From positions 1 through 64,000 of the forward strand of contig NZ_AWFG01000016.1 in assembly GCF_000682695.1 (NCBI RefSeq): DNA of 64,000 nt, given 5' to 3'. The notes below the pieces were generated by a model. It had not been told where the DNA came from. It worked only from the letters and a program-made list of their open reading frames with translations, and searched no databases. Shown in pieces: positions 1-9,045 of this stretch. Both the position numbers and the translations under genes were made by a program. Source of the DNA: Hyphomonas chukchiensis. GTDB taxonomy: Bacteria; Pseudomonadota; Alphaproteobacteria; Caulobacterales; Hyphomonadaceae. Position 1 is the stretch's first letter; each line of letters opens with the position of its first letter.

Positions 1-28
1 TGCCATTTCAGTCGATGTGTGCTGCGTC

Positions 29-2476
29 CTAGTAGACGTACTTGAAGTCGACGCCCCACATTTGCGGATCGGTCAGGCCGACAAATGCCGTGCCCTGTGT
101 TCCGACAGTGATATTGTTGATGCCGGACACGTAGCGATTGTCGAACACGTTCTTCACGAACGCGCCAACCTGGTAACGGCCGCTTTCAGCTGTCCAGAAG
201 GCCCGGATATCCGTGCGCTCCTGTGATTCGCCTACGGAGAATGAGGCATAGGTGGCGCAAGAGCCCTGCCCGTCGGATTCTGCGTTACAGCGGCGCTCGC
301 CCGTATAGGCATGTGAAGCGGAGAATTCGATCTCTCCATTGCCTTGCAGGTCGAGCACATATTGCCCGCCGAAGGCGAAGGACCATTCAGGCTCGCCCGT
401 TGGCGAACCGGACAGGTCGATACCGGAACGAGTCACGCGATCCTTGTAAAGGACGTTGATGTACTGGACGTTCCCGAAGAAGGAGAGGGCGTCGGTGGGT
501 CCCCACTCGACCTGCAGGTCGACGCCTGAGGCTTCCTCATCGCTGGTCTCCACCACATATTGCGAAACGTTCGAGCCGTTCACGCCGCTGACAAGGCTGA
601 TCGCCTGTTTGTCATTATATGTATACTGAAAGACAGAGGCGTTGATAAGAAGGCCCGCCGACGGGAAGGTCGACTTGATGCCGGCCTCGTAGTTGGTCAC
701 GTCCTCGTTGTTGAAGCGTGAGGCCTGCTCGACGCTGTTGAAGCCGCCCGCCTTGTAGCCCTTGGCGTAGGAGGCAAAGAGCAGGATATTGTCGGCCAGC
801 TTGTAGTCGACAACGAAACGTGGGCTGACGTTCGACCAATCGTCGTTCAGTTCACACGTGACACCTTCGGCCACCGTGACGCCATTGTCGCAAGGCACGC
901 CGGCCAAGCCCGACATGTCAAAGACGAGGTCGAATTGGAAGTCTTCCGGCGAGGCGCCGACAAGGCCCAGAATGCCCGCTTCTTCGAGTGCCGCCAGCGT
1001 GGCATCGAGCTCCGGCGCAACGCGCGGACCATTCAGCCATGAGAAGGATTTTTCATCCTTGGTATAGCGCACGCCGCCCGTGAGGCTGAGCTTGTCCGTT
1101 ACTTCCCAGATGACGTCGGCAAAGGCCGCATAGGCCTTGAAGTCACCATGGTTGATCATGTCCTCGCGCCAGCCATTACCCAAGAGGCGGGCGTCGATGC
1201 CAAAAGGAATGAGGACGAAATTGTCGATATCGGAGAAGGGCGTGCCGAGACCAAGGTTTCCGAGCGCGGTGTTAATCGTATCGGTATAGGCGAACGTGTT
1301 GCTGCGCTGATCGGCGCTTTCATCGTAGTAGCTGGCGCCGACGACCCAGTTCAGCGGGCCGGTCTCGCCGGTCGCGCGGAATTCCTGATAGAAGCTTTCA
1401 TTGCTCTCGACATTCTCCGTATCGAAATAAAGGTCGATACGGTTCGTGCCGTCTTCGTCTTCGCGGTTGTTGGTATCAAATGTCCGGTAAGCGGTGGTCG
1501 ATGCCAGGGTAAATGATCCAAAGTCATGTGTAATCGCAAGATCAATCTCGTCGAGTTCACGCGCTTCGCTGTTGTTGATCACATCGTTGCGGACCTGGGC
1601 ATTGAAGGGATTGAGATAGGCCGTCTCGTCGACAGGATAGGCCGGCTGGCCGGGCGCATCGGGAACGTTGACGATGCCGATGGCGGGACGGGCATCCTGA
1701 TCCAGCTCGTCATGCGTATAGGTCAGGATCGCGCGGGTGTCGGGTGTGAGATCCCAGCGCAGCGCGCCCTTGATGGCCCAGTTGTCCTCGCGGCCGAGAT
1801 CCTGGCCGGTGGCGGCGTCGGTGTAGATGCCGTCGCGCTTGTTCATTACGCCGTTGAGGCGGATGGCCACCTTGTCGTTGACGGGCAGGTTCAGCAGGGC
1901 TTCGACGCGCTGCTTGTTGTATTCGCCGGCGCGGACGCCGAGTTCGGCCTCGAACTTGTCGCTGGGCTTGCGGGTGGTGATGGAGACGGCCCCGGCGGCG
2001 CTGTTGCGTCCGAACAATGTCCCCTGCGGGCCCTTGATGACCTCGATGCGCTCGACGTCGTTGAAGGCCAGCAGCGATGCGCCGGTGCGGGCGGCATAGA
2101 CGCCATCGACATAGATGCCGACGGCCGGATCGGTGCCGACGCCGAAGTCGGACGTCTGGATGCCGCGGATCTTGTATTTCGGCTGTGTCGGGCTGCCGTC
2201 GGAGACTTCGAGGCCCGGAACGAAGGCGTCGATATCGCCCATATTGTCAGCCGCAAGCGTCGACAGGGCGTCTGCGGAGAGAACCTGAAGCGTGATCGGC
2301 ACTTCCTGCAGGTTCTGCTCGCGCTGCTGGGCAGTGACGAGGACAGTGTCCATCTTGCGCTCGCTGTCGGGCGCCTCTTCCTGCGCATAAGCGGATGCCA
2401 TTCCCAGGGCAACCATGCCCGCGCTGGTGAGCAGTGCGAGCCGTGCCGTTTTCATTCCAAAGCTATTCTTGTTCAT
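29..2476 (-). CDS. TonB-dependent outer-membrane receptor
   Basis: This is an outer-membrane beta-barrel that imports a large substrate using TonB energy. The 815-residue protein has a Sec signal peptide (about 1-31, ending ASAYA), a TonB-box-like stretch DTVLVTAQ at 43-50, and a plug domain from about 55 to 170 with the typical GTLFGRNSAAGAV segment at 152-164. A barrel follows and ends in aromatic Tyr. An extracellular-looking segment holds a Cys pair (PCDNG and VTCEL). It is divergent from a TetR gene that starts 180 bp away and lies near the diheme cytochrome/beta-helix pair, so these may form one uptake-oxidation locus. The style resembles the large receptor families of sphingomonads and Hyphomonadaceae. 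The substrate cannot be read from sequence. Confidence 0.95.
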   Translation of the reverse strand: MNKNSFGMKTARLALLTSAGMVALGMASAYAQEEAPDSERKMDTVLVTAQQREQNLQEVPITLQVLSADALSTLAADNMGDIDAFVPGLEVSDGSPTQPKYKIRGIQTSDFGVGTDPAVGIYVDGVYAARTGASLLAFNDVERIEVIKGPQGTLFGRNSAAGAVSITTRKPSDKFEAELGVRAGEYNKQRVEALLNLPVNDKVAIRLNGVMNKRDGIYTDAATGQDLGREDNWAIKGALRWDLTPDTRAILTYTHDELDQDARPAIGIVNVPDAPGQPAYPVDETAYLNPFNAQVRNDVINNSEARELDEIDLAITHDFGSFTLASTTAYRTFDTNNREDEDGTNRIDLYFDTENVESNESFYQEFRATGETGPLNWVVGASYYDESADQRSNTFAYTDTINTALGNLGLGTPFSDIDNFVLIPFGIDARLLGNGWREDMINHGDFKAYAAFADVIWEVTDKLSLTGGVRYTKDEKSFSWLNGPRVAPELDATLAALEEAGILGLVGASPEDFQFDLVFDMSGLAGVPCDNGVTVAEGVTCELNDDWSNVSPRFVVDYKLADNILLFASYAKGYKAGGFNSVEQASRFNNEDVTNYEAGIKSTFPSAGLLINASVFQYTYNDKQAISLVSGVNGSNVSQYVVETSDEEASGVDLQVEWGPTDALSFFGNVQYINVLYKDRVTRSGIDLSGSPTGEPEWSFAFGGQYVLDLQGNGEIEFSASHAYTGERRCNAESDGQGSCATYASFSVGESQERTDIRAFWTAESGRYQVGAFVKNVFDNRYVSGINNITVGTQGTAFVGLTDPQMWGVDFKYVY

Positions 2477-2524
2477 TTCTATTCCCCGGTGTTTGCGTCA
2501 CAGTGACCCCCTGCGACTGCATTG

Positions 2525-2600
2525 TTATCTTGATAAAGCGGACTATGTATTCATCTTGCGGGCGGCGATAAAGCGGCCTTTTGGTACATTCCTTGATAAG
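2525..2600. promoter_or_regulatory. Divergent TonB/TetR promoter region with GATAA repeats
   Basis: The 180-bp gap between the receptor and the TetR gene contains an inverted repeat TTATC-TT-GATAA (2525-2536). It also contains a direct repeat of GATAAAGCGG (2532-2541 and 2567-2576) and a third related copy TTGATAAGCG (2593-2602). Such clustered repeats between a regulator and its divergent neighbour are typical of operators, but binding is inferred only. Confidence 0.3.
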
Positions 2601-2656
2601 CGTTTCCTGTTCTTCTCCGTTGAATCTCGCTCGGTAAAAGCAAAGCAGAAATTTCC

Positions 2657-3301
2657 ATGGCTCTGAGAGATTCCTTTGAAATCGGTCCGCTCAAGACGCG
2701 TGAAGATCCGCCGCAGGCGCGGGCGCGGCAAAGGGCGAATACGATCCTCAGGGCGGCGGCAGAATTCCTGCGCACGCATGCGGTCAACGAGCTGACCACG
2801 ACGCTGATCGCCGAAGAGGCGTCCATCCCGGTCAGCTCGGTCTATCGCTATTTCCCGACCGTGGACCTGATTGTTGACGAACTGTACCTTCAGGTCACGG
2901 AACAGATTGATGCGAAGCTGTTCGAAGTGCTGCTGGATACGGAAACGCATACCGACTGGCGGACGCGACTGGGCGCGGTGATGGACGTTGTGCGCGAGTA
3001 TTTCAACCTGCATCCGTATTACCGCAAGCTGCTTCAGGCCATATTGATACGCACGGGCGGCCTCGCGCTTGATATTGCCAAGCAGGACTCGATCACGCTG
3101 CACCTGGCCGAATACTGGGGCGCGGGCGGGGATAATTTCAAGGGTGGCGATCCGATGATAACGGCTCAGATCACGATGCAGGTGTTCCTGTCGGTCGAAA
3201 GCATTCTTGTCAGCCAGGCGGCTGAGGAAATGGCTGACAGCTATTTCGAGGCGTTGAAACTCAACCTCGAAAGCTATCTTGCCAATTTCCTGAGCGACTA
3301 A
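2657..3301 (+). CDS. TetR-family transcriptional regulator
   Basis: This 214-residue protein has an N-terminal TetR helix-turn-helix at about 47-68 (TTTLIAEEASIPVSSVYRYF) and a variable C-terminal ligand domain. It is divergent from the TonB receptor, so it probably represses the receptor, itself or both, in response to a ligand. Its stop codon overlaps that of the convergent cytochrome gene by four bases (CTAA, 3298-3301). The ribosome site upstream of the ATG is weak. The ligand is unknown. Confidence 0.9.
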   Translation: MALRDSFEIGPLKTREDPPQARARQRANTILRAAAEFLRTHAVNELTTTLIAEEASIPVSSVYRYFPTVDLIVDELYLQVTEQIDAKLFEVLLDTETHTDWRTRLGAVMDVVREYFNLHPYYRKLLQAILIRTGGLALDIAKQDSITLHLAEYWGAGGDNFKGGDPMITAQITMQVFLSVESILVSQAAEEMADSYFEALKLNLESYLANFLSD

Positions 3302-4461
3302 CCGGCGCATGAGCCATCCATATTCTGGATCCATTCGCGGATAAGCGCGACGCCTTCGTCATGCCTGAGTGACCGGCCGAGTTCCGGCATCATGGCGCCG
3401 GGATCAGTTGAATTGAGGCGATACATCAACACCGAATGATCCGGATTGCCGGGGACGATATCGAAGGGCAGGTTTCCCGTGCCGCCGCCGGCCGCGATGG
3501 GCAGCTTGCAGCGGCCTGAGGCCTCACCGAGGGCGATGTCCTGTGTCAGGTAGAGGCCGGACGTATCGGCCGCGCCGTCGCGGTTGTGGCAGTGGGAACA
3601 ATTGATGTCGAGATAGGCGCGGGCGCGCTCGTTGAGGGGCAGAGCCTCGTCTTTCCAGTCGGCATTGCGGGGCGTCTTGTCTGGCGCGGGCGCGTCTTTC
3701 AGGTAGCCGATCATGGCGAGATATTCGAGCTGGTTCGTTTCGCCATCGCCATGGTCGAAGAGTTTGTTGAGGTGGCGCGGTCGGACACCGAGCGGGGCGA
3801 TGACGCGCGTCGTATTGTTCAGCGCGTGGCAGCCGGCACACTGGTTCGTGTTGGGCACGACATAGGTGAAATCGCTTTCCTGTCCTTTGTCGTCGACAAG
3901 GGTCATGTCGCGATAGGCGCCGATCTTGGTAAGCTTGGCATCCGTCTGATCGTCGTTCCAGACATAGGAGATGGCCTCCCATGCCTTCTCGCGTCGGACC
4001 AGGAGACGTGTTTCCACCAGGTCCACCGATGCCAGATCGTCAAGGACGGGTTCGACTTTTCCGGGCGTGTCATTGGCCTGCAGGATGCGCGTACGATCGC
4101 CGGTCTGTTCGCCGGACGCGCGGGGATAGTAGAATGTCTTGCTGATGATCGTTCCGACCGGGAAGTCTGGATAGTCATTGTCGCGATAGGCTGCGGCCTT
4201 GCCATCGGGCACATAGATGGTGCGCAGCTTGTGGGCATAGTCCGTGAAGAGCGGCGTGTTCAGGTCATAGGGCACGACGCCCTTGCTGAGGCGCAGGGCG
4301 CCTTTCGATGCGGTGACGACGCCCCATTCGCTGAGGAGCGCGGGGTTATTGTCCGGATAGAAATGCACGGCCGCCGTTGCCGGCTTGCCTTGCGCGCCAC
4401 AGGCCGTGAACACACAAAGCAAGCCGGCAACCAGAAAGCCATTCAAACGATTCAAATGCAT
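3298..4461 (-). CDS. SO2930-type diheme cytochrome c lipoprotein
   Basis: This 387-residue exported protein has two CxxCH heme sites, C208-A-G-C211-H212 and C288-S-H-C291-H292, with a Met-Met-Pro at 357-359 that could supply the axial Met of the second heme. The N-terminus is a short hydrophobic leader ending FTAC-G, fitting a lipoprotein anchored in the periplasm. It matches the family I remember as the HNE_0200/SO2930 diheme cytochrome, which is reported to occur beside a parallel beta-helix protein. That protein lies just upstream here, with a 4-bp gap between the genes. The pair is presumably co-transcribed. Its biochemical role is unknown; electron transfer during periplasmic oxidation of a substrate is a guess. 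Confidence 0.9.
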   Translation of the reverse strand: MHLNRLNGFLVAGLLCVFTACGAQGKPATAAVHFYPDNNPALLSEWGVVTASKGALRLSKGVVPYDLNTPLFTDYAHKLRTIYVPDGKAAAYRDNDYPDFPVGTIISKTFYYPRASGEQTGDRTRILQANDTPGKVEPVLDDLASVDLVETRLLVRREKAWEAISYVWNDDQTDAKLTKIGAYRDMTLVDDKGQESDFTYVVPNTNQCAGCHALNNTTRVIAPLGVRPRHLNKLFDHGDGETNQLEYLAMIGYLKDAPAPDKTPRNADWKDEALPLNERARAYLDINCSHCHNRDGAADTSGLYLTQDIALGEASGRCKLPIAAGGGTGNLPFDIVPGNPDHSVLMYRLNSTDPGAMMPELGRSLRHDEGVALIREWIQNMDGSCAG

Positions 4462-4465
4462 GAAT

Positions 4466-5701
4466 CTAGCGCTCGCGGTTCAACTCGATGGCTGGCAGTT
4501 TCTCTAGCGTGCACTTGTGTTCGTCTGTCACGAGTGCAGGTGCCGCGTACTTGTTTTGTGCATCGGCATTCAGCATTTCGGCGTCGCCATTATCGACACA
4601 GATACGCAGGTCATCCGGCAGTTTGCCGTCTACCATCTTGGCCGGATCGACATAGCCGTCCCACAGGACGTCAGGGAAGCTGCCGTCTTCGCCGAACAGG
4701 GCCACGCGTGCGGCTTCCAGACCGGCTCTGTCAGGCGCATTGCCGCCGCCGGAGAACGTGTTGCCGTAGATGAAGATGCTTTCAGGATACGGGTCGAACG
4801 TGTCGCTCTTTTCGTCATCGGAATAGCCGGTTTCGAAGAGGCTGGAGATGATCACGTTGGAGGTCTTGTTGTCGGAAATCTCGTTGTTGAAGATTTCGAC
4901 CTTGTCGTTCGAGTTGACGATCACGCCTGTACCGGCAGGAACGCTGGCGACCGGTGTGCCGGCGTGGCCGAAATTGCCGAGATTGTTGGCAAAGACCTTG
5001 TTGTCATAGACGCGGGTCGTCGAGCCTGCCTGCTTCAGGGCGGGCATGTTAAAGACGAGGATGCCGCCCGTATTGTTCGTGGCGACGTTCTCGTAGACAT
5101 CGGCGCCAATCGTGTTTTCGATCTCGATACCGGCGACATTGTATTCGGCGCGGTTGCGGCGGACGACGACGTTCTTGGACTGGCCGACATAGATGCCGGC
5201 ATCAGAGGCGCCGATGGCAACGTTGTCTTCCATCAGCACATTGGTCGTCTGGACGGGATAGATGCCGTAGGCGCCGTTTTCCGTTTTTGGCCCATTGGTC
5301 CATTCGGTGCGGATACGACGGATGGTGATGTTGTTACCTTCGTTGACCTTCAGGGCATCGCCCTTGGCATCTTCGATGGCCAGGTCTTCAATCGTGAAGT
5401 CGCTGGCTGTCACCAGCAGGCCTTCGGCGCCCGCGATCTGGTCGGAAAAGCTGAGGACCGACTTGTCCATGCCCTTGCCGCGAATCGTCACGCCGTTGAC
5501 CGTCAGGCTGAGGCCGCGCTTGAAGGAGAGCTTGCCTTCAGGAACTTCGATGACATCGCCGGCCTTGGCGTCGATCAGCTGCTGCATCAGCGTATCCTCG
5601 GCGCTGAGCTGTTCTGTCGGGGATTCAGGCTTGGGTGTGTTCTGGCCGCAGGCGGCGATCATTGCCGCCAGACATACGCCGATCAGGTGCTTTGATGTCA
5701 T
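4466..5701 (-). CDS. Parallel beta-helix repeat lipoprotein, partner of the diheme cytochrome
   Basis: This is a 411-residue lipoprotein with leader MTSKHLIGVCLAAMIAAC; Cys17 is the lipidation site. The body is a right-handed parallel beta-helix of the NosD/CASH or pectate-lyase type, with successive short rungs such as NVLMEDN, KNVVVRRN, GADVYEN and KVEIFNN. The start at 5701 is chosen because GGAGG sits 7-8 bases upstream and it gives a clean lipoprotein signal; an in-frame ATG eight codons earlier has no such support. It is the first gene of a two-gene unit with the diheme cytochrome. Beta-helix proteins often bind or cleave polysaccharides, but no catalytic residues can be assigned. Confidence 0.88.
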   Translation of the reverse strand: MTSKHLIGVCLAAMIAACGQNTPKPESPTEQLSAEDTLMQQLIDAKAGDVIEVPEGKLSFKRGLSLTVNGVTIRGKGMDKSVLSFSDQIAGAEGLLVTASDFTIEDLAIEDAKGDALKVNEGNNITIRRIRTEWTNGPKTENGAYGIYPVQTTNVLMEDNVAIGASDAGIYVGQSKNVVVRRNRAEYNVAGIEIENTIGADVYENVATNNTGGILVFNMPALKQAGSTTRVYDNKVFANNLGNFGHAGTPVASVPAGTGVIVNSNDKVEIFNNEISDNKTSNVIISSLFETGYSDDEKSDTFDPYPESIFIYGNTFSGGGNAPDRAGLEAARVALFGEDGSFPDVLWDGYVDPAKMVDGKLPDDLRICVDNGDAEMLNADAQNKYAAPALVTDEHKCTLEKLPAIELNRER

Positions 5702-6020
5702 CAATGTTTCCTCCATTTGCGCCATCCGAACCTTAGAATTCTGGTGCTGTCTAGCGCTTGAAGCGAAAAAACAGAAAAAAATTCTGTTTTTGAGGTTTTC
5801 TGCTCATGAGACGCAGTGCCGGTGGAAAAAGCGAGCTGGGGAACCTCTTCTGCAAGATCATACGTAAATACAGACCTGTAGCGGCGGCGACGCATTGGGG
5901 CGTTTATTAACTGTGCAAGATTCTTCAAGCGTAAACGAGGTGTGAACGATTTAGAGTGAATTGATGGGCTCTCGCGTTCCTGAACGCGCTGATCCTCCCT
6001 GCATTCAGAAGGCCAATATC
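5702..6020. other. Intergenic region between the beta-helix lipoprotein and tex
   Basis: This stretch of about 320 bp separates two divergent genes and should hold both promoters. It is clearly more AT-rich than its surroundings around 5761-5800. Its main feature is the 10-bp-arm palindrome listed separately. I see no convincing small gene or RNA in it. Confidence 0.6.
5767..5791. promoter_or_regulatory. AT-rich perfect inverted repeat upstream of the beta-helix gene
   Basis: Ten-base arms AAAAACAGAA and TTCTGTTTTT are perfectly complementary and are separated by five A residues. The element lies 66 bp upstream of the beta-helix gene start and 230 bp upstream of tex. As DNA it could be an operator or UP-like element. 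As RNA it would form a hairpin with a U-rich arm, like a terminator. Its position between divergent promoters favours a regulatory site. Confidence 0.45.
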
Positions 6021-8312
6021 ATGACCGGCACATCTCGTTCCTCTGCTTCGACCACTTCAGACGCCATCGCCCGCCAGATCGCCAGGGAACTGGGTGTCGC
6101 TGAACGTCAGGTATCTGCTGTCATGGCGCTGCTGGACGAAGGGGCAACGGTTCCCTTCATCGCGCGCTATCGCAAGGAGCGCACTGGGGGCCTCGACGAT
6201 ACGCAGCTGCGCGCCCTGACCGAGCGCCTGGAATACCTGACGGAACTGGCCAGCCGCCGTGAAACTGTGCTGAGCGCCATCCGCGAGCAGGACAAGCTGA
6301 CCCCCGCGCTGGAGCGCGAGATCATGGCGGCCGAGACCAAGGTCGCGCTTGAAGACCTCTATGCCCCCTACAAAATCAAGCGCCGCACCAAGGCCACCAT
6401 TGCGCGCGAAGCCGGACTTGAGCCGCTGGCCGACCGTCTGCTGGCCAATCCTGCGCTGCTGCCGACGGCTGAGGCCAAGGCCTTCGTCTCGTCCAAGAAA
6501 GGCGTTGCTGACCAGGAAGCCGCGCTCGAAGGCGCCCGCGAAATTATCGTGGAGAAAATGGCGGAAGCCCCCAGGCTTGTCGGCAAAATCCGCGAGACGG
6601 TCTGGAGCAGCGGCAAGCTTGGTTCGGCGCTGGTCAAGGGCAAGGAAGAAGCAGGCGCGAAGTTTGCCGACTATTTCGATTTCGATGAGCCGATCAATGC
6701 CATGCCATCGCACCGGGCGCTGGCGCTGCTGCGCGGGCAGAAAGAGGGCGTGCTGCGGGTCAAGCTGGCCGTGCCGCATGACGAGACGCGCGATCATCCG
6801 GCCATACGTGAAATCTGCCAGGAATTCGGGATCGCCACCAAGGGCCGCCCCGGCGACTCATGGCTGAAGGAGACCGCGCAGGCCGCGTGGAAGGGCAAGC
6901 TGGAGCCATCGAGTTCACGCGAGTCGATCACGCGCCTGAAGGAACTGGCCGACAAGGACGCGATCCGCATCTTCTCGCGCAACATGCATGACCTGCTGAT
7001 GGCGGCGCCGGCCGGACCGAAAGTGGTCATGGGCATCGATCCGGGTATTCGCACGGGCTGCAAGGTGGCTGTCGTGGACGCCACGGGCAAGCTGCTGGAT
7101 ACGGCGACGATCTATCCGCATGAGCCGAAGCGCGACTGGGCGGGCTCGCTCGCGACGCTTGCGGCGATCTGCAAGAAGCACAAGGTCGAACTGGTCAGCG
7201 TGGGCAATGGCACGGCCGGGCGCGAGACGGACAAACTGGTGGCGGAACTCTCTGACAAGCTGCCGGACCTGAACCTGACGCGCCTGATGGTGTCGGAAGC
7301 GGGCGCCTCGGTCTATTCGGCGTCCGAGCTTGCGGCGAAGGAGTTCCCGAATCTTGACGTCAGCATCCGAGGCGCAGTTTCCATCGCGCGCCGCCTGCAG
7401 GATCCGCTGGCGGAACTCGTGAAGATCGAACCCAAGGCCATTGGCGTCGGCCAGTACCAGCATGATGTTGACCAGGCGGCGTTGTCGCGGTCGCTGGATG
7501 CCGTTGTTGAGACCTGCGTGAATGCGGTGGGCGTGGACGTGAACACTGCCTCGGCCTCGTTGCTCGCGCGTGTGGCTGGTCTCAATGCGACGATAGCTGC
7601 CAACATCGTGGCGTACCGCGATGCCAACGGGCCGTTCAGGACACGGAGCGAACTCAAGAAAGTGCCGCGCCTTGGGCCCAAGGCGTTTGAGCAGGCGGCG
7701 GGCTTCCTGCGCATCTCAAAGGGCAAGAACCCGCTGGATGGCTCGTCCGTTCACCCGGAGGCCTATCCCGTCGTCGAGCGCATCGCCAAGAAGACCGGGC
7801 GCAAGCTTGAGGCGCTGATTGGCGACAAGGCCTTCCTCTCCAAGCTGAAGCCGGAAGAGTTCGCCGATGCGATCTTTGGTGTACCAACCGTGAAAGACAT
7901 CCTGGTCGAACTTGAAAAGCCGGGCCGCGACCCGCGCCCGGAATTCCGGACGGCGACGTTCAAGGACGGCGTCGAGAAAGTGACTGACCTCAAGCCCGGC
8001 ATGCGGCTGGAAGGCGTTGTCACCAATGTCACGGCGTTCGGCGCTTTCGTTGATATCGGCGTTCACCAGGACGGGCTCGTGCACGTGTCGGAACTGTCGG
8101 ACACGTTCGTGAAGGATCCCCACACTGTGGTCAGCACGGGGCAGGTGGTGAGTGTTTTGGTGCTGGACGTGGATGTGCAGCGCAAGCGTATCGGTCTCAG
8201 CCTCAAGCAGGCTGCGGGCCGGGCGCCGCGCAACCCATCGGGGGTCAAGACGGCCGCGCCCAAGGATACGCCGTCGTCCAGCCCGTTCGACGTCCTGTCA
8301 TCCTTGCGCTGA
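6021..8312 (+). CDS. tex: Tex-family RNA-binding transcription accessory protein
   Basis: Tex is a cytoplasmic nucleic-acid-binding protein linked to transcription elongation. This copy has 763 residues from the chosen ATG and shows the usual order: N-terminal helical region, YqgF/RNase H-like fold (VVMGIDPGIRTGCKVAVVD), helix-hairpin-helix segments (ASLLARVAGLNATIAANIV and SELKKVPRLGPKAFEQAAG) and a C-terminal S1 RNA-binding domain (GVVTNVTAFGAFVDIGVHQ). The start at 6021 fits the family better than an upstream in-frame ATG, which would add 20 poorly conserved residues. Length is normal. It is transcribed alone, divergent from the beta-helix gene. Confidence 0.96.
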   Translation: MTGTSRSSASTTSDAIARQIARELGVAERQVSAVMALLDEGATVPFIARYRKERTGGLDDTQLRALTERLEYLTELASRRETVLSAIREQDKLTPALEREIMAAETKVALEDLYAPYKIKRRTKATIAREAGLEPLADRLLANPALLPTAEAKAFVSSKKGVADQEAALEGAREIIVEKMAEAPRLVGKIRETVWSSGKLGSALVKGKEEAGAKFADYFDFDEPINAMPSHRALALLRGQKEGVLRVKLAVPHDETRDHPAIREICQEFGIATKGRPGDSWLKETAQAAWKGKLEPSSSRESITRLKELADKDAIRIFSRNMHDLLMAAPAGPKVVMGIDPGIRTGCKVAVVDATGKLLDTATIYPHEPKRDWAGSLATLAAICKKHKVELVSVGNGTAGRETDKLVAELSDKLPDLNLTRLMVSEAGASVYSASELAAKEFPNLDVSIRGAVSIARRLQDPLAELVKIEPKAIGVGQYQHDVDQAALSRSLDAVVETCVNAVGVDVNTASASLLARVAGLNATIAANIVAYRDANGPFRTRSELKKVPRLGPKAFEQAAGFLRISKGKNPLDGSSVHPEAYPVVERIAKKTGRKLEALIGDKAFLSKLKPEEFADAIFGVPTVKDILVELEKPGRDPRPEFRTATFKDGVEKVTDLKPGMRLEGVVTNVTAFGAFVDIGVHQDGLVHVSELSDTFVKDPHTVVSTGQVVSVLVLDVDVQRKRIGLSLKQAAGRAPRNPSGVKTAAPKDTPSSSPFDVLSSLR

Positions 8313-8479
8313 GGCAATTTGAGTGCGCTGCGAAGGGCGTGGCGCACGCAGCCGTCTGGGGCAGTCTTAAACTCCGTCCATATGGCCGATTCGTAACTGG
8401 CGCTGCAGTGGGAGCGATCCTAGATTCCAGATCACAAAGGGTGAGGCCTGTTTGTCCATATCCGTGATTGGAGACTGCC

Positions 8480-8923
8480 GTGTTCTATCCGCAAATTCCC
8501 TCCCGCCAGACTGAAACACTCCGGCGCGGGCTGCCTAATTCGCCCATCGCTGCAGAACAGGTCGAGATCGTCCGGTTGCTTACGGATCCTGAAACATTCG
8601 GGGGCCATGCACCAGCTTATTTCGACACGGCGGTCTCGCACCTCTTCGTCAACGGAAGCCATCTTTATGTCCTTCGCAAGCCTATCGACGATGATGGCTT
8701 TCGCTGCGCCACGGTGAATGAACGCTGGGACTGGTGTGAAACGCAGTGCATGCGCGGTGTCAGCGGCTTTGGCGTTGTCGCCGCGCGGCCGCTTCCGATC
8801 GTGCGCCGGGAAGGGCGTCTGTGCCTGGGCGGTCCGGGAAGTATTCGCGACTGGGTTTTGAAAATTACCTGTGAATCGGTCACAGTAGATCCCGGATTCA
8901 TTACGCTTCGGCGGGCTGCCTGA
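8480..8923 (+). CDS. Hypothetical protein, 147 residues
   Basis: I do not recognise this protein. The GTG start at 8480 has GGAGA five bases upstream; a TTG four codons earlier is the alternative. There is no signal peptide or membrane segment. The middle has a compact region with two Cys (W-C-E-T-Q-C), and the C-terminus has a further Cys pair (LCLGG and ITCES). It lies between tex and a LysR gene on the same strand. A longer competing frame on the other strand (8432-9010) looks like noise. Existence of the gene is likely but not certain. Confidence 0.5.
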   Translation: MFYPQIPSRQTETLRRGLPNSPIAAEQVEIVRLLTDPETFGGHAPAYFDTAVSHLFVNGSHLYVLRKPIDDDGFRCATVNERWDWCETQCMRGVSGFGVVAARPLPIVRREGRLCLGGPGSIRDWVLKITCESVTVDPGFITLRRAA

Positions 8924-9045
8924 AGAGATAGACGGTATAGATTTTACGAATACTGGCTGGATTCCGGTAATGACGTGCCTTGCCTGCCCCGATATAGATG
9001 CGGCAGGCATGGCGTATGGCTCGTGCCCAATGGAAGGATGCGGGC

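Noticed and set aside
1526-2506. 326-residue open frame opposite the TonB receptor
   Set aside because: It is a GC-rich antisense shadow, with no domain, a low-complexity Gly/Ala/Asp composition and full overlap with a certain gene.
3586-5695. Two frames of about 390 residues opposite the cytochrome and beta-helix genes
   Set aside because: They mirror well-supported genes, have no recognisable motifs and no ribosome sites.
8432-9010. 192-residue minus-strand frame between tex and LysR
   Set aside because: No ribosome site or motif; the plus-strand frame at 8480 has a good ribosome site and protein-like composition.
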